From assembly GCA_028278625.1 (NCBI GenBank), contig JANQDY010000224.1:1-13868 (forward strand): a DNA stretch of 13,868 nucleotides. The letters run 5' to 3'. The stretch is from Thermodesulfobacteriota bacterium. Its GTDB lineage: Bacteria; Desulfobacterota; DSM-4660; Desulfatiglandales; Desulfatiglandaceae. Position 1 is the stretch's first letter, and each line of letters starts with the position of its first letter. Positions 10,213 to 13,868 of the stretch are shown one piece after another. A program made the position numbers and the translations under genes. A model generated the notes under the pieces. The model was not told the origin of the DNA. It worked only from the letters and a program-made list of their open reading frames with translations, and ran no database searches.

Positions 10213-10923
10213 ATGCACATTAAAGAGGTACGACTCTATCCGGAAAAATACCCCACAGACCGACATTATCCATTTAATTTGAGAATCCTTCGGGAAACAA
10301 AGCAGCTTTTTTTCACCGCGCCGGTGACGTTTCTGGTGGGGGAAAACGGCACCGGAAAATCCACATTGCTCAAAGCCTTGTGTCATAAGTGCGGCATCCA
10401 CATCTGGCAGAAAGAACGCGGAAACCGCGTGGAAACAAACCCCTATGAGGAAATGCTCTATCGTTACTTAGACGTTCATTGGACAAACGGCCGGGTCAAC
10501 GGTTCCTTTTTCGGCTCCGAGAACTTTAGAAACTTTGCGGAATATGTGGACGAATGGGCCAAGGCGGATCCCGAAAGTCTCAAGTACTTCGGTGGCAAAT
10601 CCCTGGTAACCCAGTCCCATGGCCAGTCCATGATGACCTATTTTCGGGCCCGGTACCGCATCAAAGGGATCTATTTTCTGGATGAGCCGGAAACCGCTCT
10701 TTCCCCCAGAAGCCAGCTGGAGCTGGTTCGCATTTTGAAAGAAATGGGAGAAGCCGGTCACGCCCAGTTTGTGGTGGCCACCCATTCCCCGATTCTTCTG
10801 GGTTGCCCGAAAGCGGCCATCTTAAGTTTCGATCGCACGCCCGTCCAACCTATTGAATACGAGGAAACCGAATACTATAAGATCTTTAAGGGCTTCCTAA
10901 ACAATAGGGAGATGTATCTTTAG
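10213..10923 (+). CDS. Stand-alone ABC-type AAA ATPase (COG3910-like)
   Basis: A 236-residue soluble ATPase. Walker A is GENGTGKST (43-51), and the signature position carries SHGQS (135-139) in place of LSGGQ. Walker B is IYFLDE (153-158) with Glu158 as the likely catalytic base, followed by a D-loop (ALSP) and the switch His191 in VVATHSP. This order and length fit the predicted ATPase group COG3910, related to the ATPase parts of SMC/Rad50-like and OLD proteins, but with no coiled coil or nuclease domain. I chose the ATG at 10213, which has an AGAGG site 8 nt upstream; earlier in-frame starts from 10156 give a non-conserved leader. It has no operon partner: trpB2 is divergent and the YiiX-like gene convergent. 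Cellular role unknown; an isolated defence function cannot be argued from this alone. Confidence 0.87.
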   Translation: MHIKEVRLYPEKYPTDRHYPFNLRILRETKQLFFTAPVTFLVGENGTGKSTLLKALCHKCGIHIWQKERGNRVETNPYEEMLYRYLDVHWTNGRVNGSFFGSENFRNFAEYVDEWAKADPESLKYFGGKSLVTQSHGQSMMTYFRARYRIKGIYFLDEPETALSPRSQLELVRILKEMGEAGHAQFVVATHSPILLGCPKAAILSFDRTPVQPIEYEETEYYKIFKGFLNNREMYL

Positions 10924-11008
10924 GATTCGCGACGCCCACTTGGTTTTCGATCATCTTGTTTTTAGTCCTCAGTAAACGCATGAGAAAAATGCTGGGAATT
11001 TCAGTTAA

Positions 11009-12547
11009 TTATTGAGGCACCACTGCATGCCATTTGGGTCTTTTCCAGGTTTTTCTGAAGTGCTCCTCATCCGACCAGGCGGCCATTTCTTCTCGCTCAT
11101 TGCCGTCAAGGAACAGGATGAATTCAAATTGTTGATCCGGCGAGCCGTGGGCCCGATCAAACAACTTGGCCAGGTCATTTGCCGTCATCAATTGTCGGCC
11201 AAGCACATTCATCAAGGGGAGACGAAGTCCGGGTGTGGATGACGTGGGCTCGTAGGCCTTGTAAATCACTTCCGTGCAGACCATTTGGGAATCCGTGAGG
11301 AAATCGAAATTAAAATCATAGGGACGGCCCACATAGGAAAAGGCCCTTAAAAGGGCCTGGGCCTTGGAAATCCTCGGCAACCGGGTTCTTAGCACCACAA
11401 GGGAATCCGCCAATGCCGCATGTTCGAGGGATGAAAGAGACACCCCTTCGCTTTTTGATTCAATGACTGAAAGCTCAGGCACGGTCCCATCCCCCTTTCT
11501 GTTCCTTTCGTAGGCATCCCTCGCATGAAACCTGAGCAATTGTTCAAAATCACCGGAATGGATTCCCTCGGTTTGAGTCCAAAGGATTACCTTTTCATCT
11601 TCTCTGAAATAGCGCCGCCGCTCCCCTGGCGTCCCCACGTAAATCAGCGAGTGTGTCCAGAAGCCGGGCAATCCTATGTTGGACAGGTACCATTCACGGC
11701 GGGCCAGCAGTATGTCCCCCGGCTTGAGCAAGGAGCGCATGGCATTGATCTGCGCTTTTGTAATCAGGTTTCGATCCTTCCGCCACACCCTGGTATCCCC
11801 CAACCACTCCGCGGCCTTGGTTTGAACGGGGAGCCAGGCCTTGAAACTGACATCCTGGAGCTGCCGAACAGCATTCTTGGCCGTGAGCTCCGGCCCCATA
11901 CCCCTCGCAGCTTTCCAGATGAAATGGCGGTCCTCTTGGATACCCTGGGCCAGTAATGGCGGCGGCGATTCGCCGTACAAGCGGTCGTTGGCCTCCATCA
12001 GGAGGAAGTCTCCGGCTTTTAAAGGATTCAAGATTTCGTTTTTCAAATGGGAGTAAGTGCCGCCCCCCAAACCCAGCTCCGGCACCGGCTCATTCAAAAG
12101 GACATGCAAGGTCGCATTTTTTTCCACGGCCTCCATGAAAGCCAGTGCAAAACGGTACCGGGCGAGAAAAATGGCGTATGAAGTGAAAAAGACGTCTTTT
12201 CTAAAACCGCCCTCAAGATCTTTGTAAAGTGCCGCGTAACGGTATCCGAGACGGTCCAACACCGACATATAATCCAGAAATCGCTGCCAAAGCTGTCTGA
12301 CGGTCGTTCGATCTTTAATATCCAACAGCCGGGTCTTTAGAGGCGTTACTTTTGAAGAAAGGTTCCGATTCTCCGTCAAGTATGAGATGACCCCGGAAAG
12401 TCCCTGGCGGATCTTCAAAACGACACCCTGGTCGCGGGTCAAGGATGCCCCAGGGGAATAATCGTAGGGCTCCTTGCCTGAAAGGGGGGATTGCAGGAGT
12501 AGCAGCAGTAAAAGGGCAACCCATATTGAATAACGCCGTGTGTTCAT
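11009..12547 (-). CDS. YiiX/YaeF-like permuted papain-fold (C92) cysteine hydrolase, exported
   Basis: A 512-residue protein with an N-terminal signal (NTRRYSIWVALLLLLLLQSPLSG). The C-terminal half is the permuted NlpC/P60-like fold: LKPGDILLARREWYLSNIGLPGFWTHSLIYVG holds the likely catalytic His299, and DSQMVCTEVIYKAY holds the likely nucleophile Cys424. PGDIL and YVGRPYDFNFDF are family landmarks. These enzymes are thought to cut amide or ester bonds in envelope or lipid-like substrates; the substrate here is unknown. Residues 30-270 are a largely helical region that I cannot assign, making the protein about twice the length of simple YiiX proteins. The start at 12547 is preferred because GAGGG lies 5 nt before it. 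Two earlier in-frame ATGs (12577, 12562) have purine runs pressed against the codon. It follows the OmpA-type gene by 129 bp. Confidence 0.85.
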   Translation of the reverse strand: MNTRRYSIWVALLLLLLLQSPLSGKEPYDYSPGASLTRDQGVVLKIRQGLSGVISYLTENRNLSSKVTPLKTRLLDIKDRTTVRQLWQRFLDYMSVLDRLGYRYAALYKDLEGGFRKDVFFTSYAIFLARYRFALAFMEAVEKNATLHVLLNEPVPELGLGGGTYSHLKNEILNPLKAGDFLLMEANDRLYGESPPPLLAQGIQEDRHFIWKAARGMGPELTAKNAVRQLQDVSFKAWLPVQTKAAEWLGDTRVWRKDRNLITKAQINAMRSLLKPGDILLARREWYLSNIGLPGFWTHSLIYVGTPGERRRYFREDEKVILWTQTEGIHSGDFEQLLRFHARDAYERNRKGDGTVPELSVIESKSEGVSLSSLEHAALADSLVVLRTRLPRISKAQALLRAFSYVGRPYDFNFDFLTDSQMVCTEVIYKAYEPTSSTPGLRLPLMNVLGRQLMTANDLAKLFDRAHGSPDQQFEFILFLDGNEREEMAAWSDEEHFRKTWKRPKWHAVVPQ

Positions 12548-12676
12548 TTTTGCCCTCTTCATCCCTGAATAAAGCATCCCCTCTCACAACGGAATCCCTT
12601 TGAGGAAGGATATGTCGGTGGATCCCGGTCAACGATTTTGGAAAGAAATGGGAATCTGTGGCCTTTGGGTTGCTAA

Positions 12677-13342
12677 CTAGTACTTTGCCTCTTTTTCCGG
12701 TGTCTTCTCAGCCACTATCTCCACTCGGCGATTTAGCTGTTTGTTCGCTTTTGAGGTGTTGGGCTTCAAAGGCATGCTTTCACCATAACCCACCACTTTG
12801 AGCCGGTCCGGTTTGATGCCAAAATGATCAACCAGATACATTTTGACTGCCGCCGCTCGGTTGAGACTCAGCCGAATATTGTATTTTTCCTTGCCATCGG
12901 AGTCCGTATGACCGTTGATGGTGATGATTCGATCTTCCAGGCGGGGATCGGAAAGGGCTTTTCCCAACTCTTTGAGAAGTTTGAACGATTCCGGCCGAAT
13001 ACTGTAGCTGGCCACGTCAAATTCTATTTTGAGGTTTACAAAACCACCCGTTCTTTGCTCAGGGGCATTAACCGTCTCCCATGTCTCCACGCCCTTTTCT
13101 TTTTTCAGCACCTTGATGGAACGGGTTTTGATGGATCTCGGCTTGGCTTTGGTCCCTGCACCTGGATTTATGGGTTCCCACTCGCTTTCCCCGGCTCGGG
13201 AGTCCATAGGTTTATCATCATTGGGCGAAAGAAGGCTTTCGGTGATCCCTCCGGAAGTGGATTCAAAACCATCCTCCGCACCAAAACAGGCGCCGGAAAG
13301 GAGCAACACGCATGTCACCGCCAGCAGAATTGGTTTGAGCAT
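12677..13342 (-). CDS. OmpA-family peptidoglycan-binding protein
   Basis: A 221-residue exported protein. Residues 1-21 are a signal peptide (LLLSGACFG). The cysteine at 19 lacks a proper lipobox, so ordinary signal peptidase cleavage seems likelier than lipidation. Residues 22-98 are acidic and then basic, probably an unstructured linker. Residues 101-210 are the OmpA C-terminal domain: IEFDVASYSIRPES, INGHTDSDG, YNIRLSLNRAAAVKMYL, VVGYGES and NRRVEI. Asp147 and Arg162 are spaced 15 apart, exactly as the diaminopimelate-binding pair of E. coli OmpA (Asp271/Arg286), so peptidoglycan binding should be intact. There is no beta-barrel. The ATG at 13342 has a strong GGAGG site, better than the ATG four codons earlier. 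A promoter candidate lies upstream. It probably shares a transcript with the YiiX-like gene. Confidence 0.93.
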   Translation of the reverse strand: MLKPILLAVTCVLLLSGACFGAEDGFESTSGGITESLLSPNDDKPMDSRAGESEWEPINPGAGTKAKPRSIKTRSIKVLKKEKGVETWETVNAPEQRTGGFVNLKIEFDVASYSIRPESFKLLKELGKALSDPRLEDRIITINGHTDSDGKEKYNIRLSLNRAAAVKMYLVDHFGIKPDRLKVVGYGESMPLKPNTSKANKQLNRRVEIVAEKTPEKEAKY

Positions 13343-13386
13343 GATCCCCTCCATAGATTAATTTGGGTTATTCTGCGTCTGTGCCT

Positions 13387-13416
13387 ATTTTTCACTTTTT
13401 GGGTTTTCCTTGTCAA
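13387..13416 (-). promoter_or_regulatory. Sigma70-type promoter candidate for the OmpA-family gene
   Basis: On the minus strand a perfect TTGACA (-35, 13411-13416) is followed after 18 bp by AAAAAT (-10, 13387-13392; four of six consensus bases). This is about 45 bp before the OmpA-family start codon and its GGAGG ribosome site, a sensible leader length. The -10 match is only moderate. Confidence 0.55.
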
Positions 13417-13447
13417 GTTCTCCTGCGAAAGGGATGTTGGCTGTCAT

Positions 13448-13702
13448 TCAAAAACCGGCCTTTGTGAATATTGAAGACATGATTTCTTCTTGATATTTCC
13501 TGAAGGCTGGCATAAAATCAAATTTAGACAATCTTGCATTTTTCGGTAAGAGCATCCTCGCCCAGTAGCTTTTGATCGTTGGTTGGTCCTGTTTTGAAGA
13601 GGGAGTTCGGTAATGCCTTTTAAATGCCCCCCAAAAAGAACCGGCAAAACGGGTCCATACCAGAAAACGCCATCCGTTTTCACTCACTCTGCCATCGACC
13701 AC
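13448..13702 (-). CDS. Doubtful short ORF, possible small protein or gene remnant
   Basis: An open frame from a stop at 13715-13717 gives up to 84 residues from the GTG at 13702. It is rich in Trp, Phe, Arg and Lys, with phrases such as RFLVWTRFAGSFWGAF and MLLPKNARLSKFDFMPAF. The composition looks more protein-like than the overlapping frame. No good ribosome site precedes the GTG, and I recognise no family. It could be a true small protein, the decayed end of a larger gene, or chance. It ends 31 bp before the promoter candidate of the OmpA-family gene. Confidence 0.25.
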   Translation of the reverse strand: MVDGRVSENGWRFLVWTRFAGSFWGAFKRHYRTPSSKQDQPTIKSYWARMLLPKNARLSKFDFMPAFRKYQEEIMSSIFTKAGF

Positions 13703-13802
13703 CGCGCTTCGTTTCTAAGGATCTTCATCGCATCGGGAAAAACGCCACGGCAACGGTTTTAACCTTAATATAGCCCTACAACGTGACTTATAAAATTTTT
13801 CC

Positions 13803-13831
13803 TTGCAATATTCACATGAAATCGCCATACT
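13803..13831 (+). promoter_or_regulatory. Promoter candidate for the gene starting at 13864
   Basis: TTGCAA (13803-13808), a 17-bp spacer and CATACT (13826-13831) match the sigma70 boxes at four of six bases each. They lie about 30 bp before the start codon, in AT-rich DNA. An overlapping TATAAA further upstream has no matching -35, so this pair is the best guess. Confidence 0.35.
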
Positions 13832-13851
13832 ACGAAAAATACCTTAAATGT

Positions 13852-13868
13852 AGGAGGCGAGCCATGTT
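13852..13868 (+). CDS. Start of a plus-strand gene leaving the window (ribosome site and ATG)
   Basis: AGGAGG at 13852-13857, 6 nt before an ATG at 13864, is a textbook ribosome binding site, preceded by a plausible promoter. Only one full codon and two bases of the gene are inside the window, so nothing can be said of its product. Confidence 0.6.

Larger units (their letters stand above)
13343..13863. other. Gene-poor spacer of about 520 bp
   Basis: Between the OmpA-family start and the gene at 13864 I see only the two promoter candidates, the doubtful 84-codon frame on the minus strand and AT-rich DNA at the right end. There are no repeats, tRNA-like cloverleafs or insertion-element ends that I could find by eye. 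Confidence 0.6.

Noticed and set aside
10967..11017. CCTCAGTAA/TTATTGAGG inverted repeat between convergent genes
   Set aside because: The arms are 33 bp apart, imperfect, and include a stop codon; too weak to call a terminator.
13613..13774. 53-codon plus-strand frame with an AGAGGGAG site
   Set aside because: Its product is low-complexity and basic, overlaps another frame, and has no support beyond the ribosome-like site.

Overview
The window reads as a stretch of chromosome from a Gram-negative bacterium. An OmpA-type peptidoglycan-binding protein, a lipoprotein efflux adaptor and Shine-Dalgarno-led genes all point that way. TrpB2 (the tryptophan synthase beta-like family), a MobA/MocA-like nucleotidyltransferase and a small four-cysteine protein together recall sulfate-reducing Desulfobacterota (former Deltaproteobacteria). 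That lineage is an inference from gene content and style, not from a marker comparison. I see no insertion sequence, prophage gene, CRISPR array, tRNA or rRNA. Most of the window is housekeeping or envelope genes in compact minus-strand clusters.

Layout, left to right. (1) 1-2022, plus: the C-terminal part of a large unrecognised membrane protein that enters from outside the window. Its 3' end overlaps, tail to tail, the end of a DUF72 gene. (2) 8471 down to 1991, minus: a tightly packed run in transcription order of a four-cysteine small protein, a MobA/MocA-like nucleotidyltransferase, purA, mnmG, an HlyD/RND-type periplasmic adaptor lipoprotein and a DUF72 protein. Junctions are overlaps of 16 and 7 bp or gaps of 4, 81 and 32 bp. 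(3) 9938-8553, minus: trpB2, separated from that run by 81 bp holding a strong GC-rich hairpin, so the run may begin at trpB2. (4) 9939-10212: a divergent control region with inverted repeats. (5) 10213-10923, plus: a stand-alone ABC-type ATPase. (6) 13342 down to 11009, minus: an OmpA-domain protein followed by a YiiX-like permuted papain-fold hydrolase, both exported, with a good promoter candidate upstream. (7) 13343-13863: about 520 bp without a secure gene. It holds that promoter, one doubtful short ORF, and the promoter and ribosome binding site of a plus-strand gene that starts at 13864 and leaves the window.

How they fit together. purA (AMP synthesis) and mnmG (tRNA wobble uridine modification) are core functions. 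The nucleotidyltransferase probably matures a molybdenum cofactor, and trpB2 makes tryptophan from indole or recycles indole. The adaptor has no transporter gene beside it, so its inner-membrane partner must lie elsewhere. The OmpA and YiiX-like proteins form a small envelope unit. I found no convincing new defence or mobile system. The most open questions are the large membrane protein at the left edge, the cysteine protein, the helical N-terminal half of the YiiX-like protein and the control region at 9939-10212.
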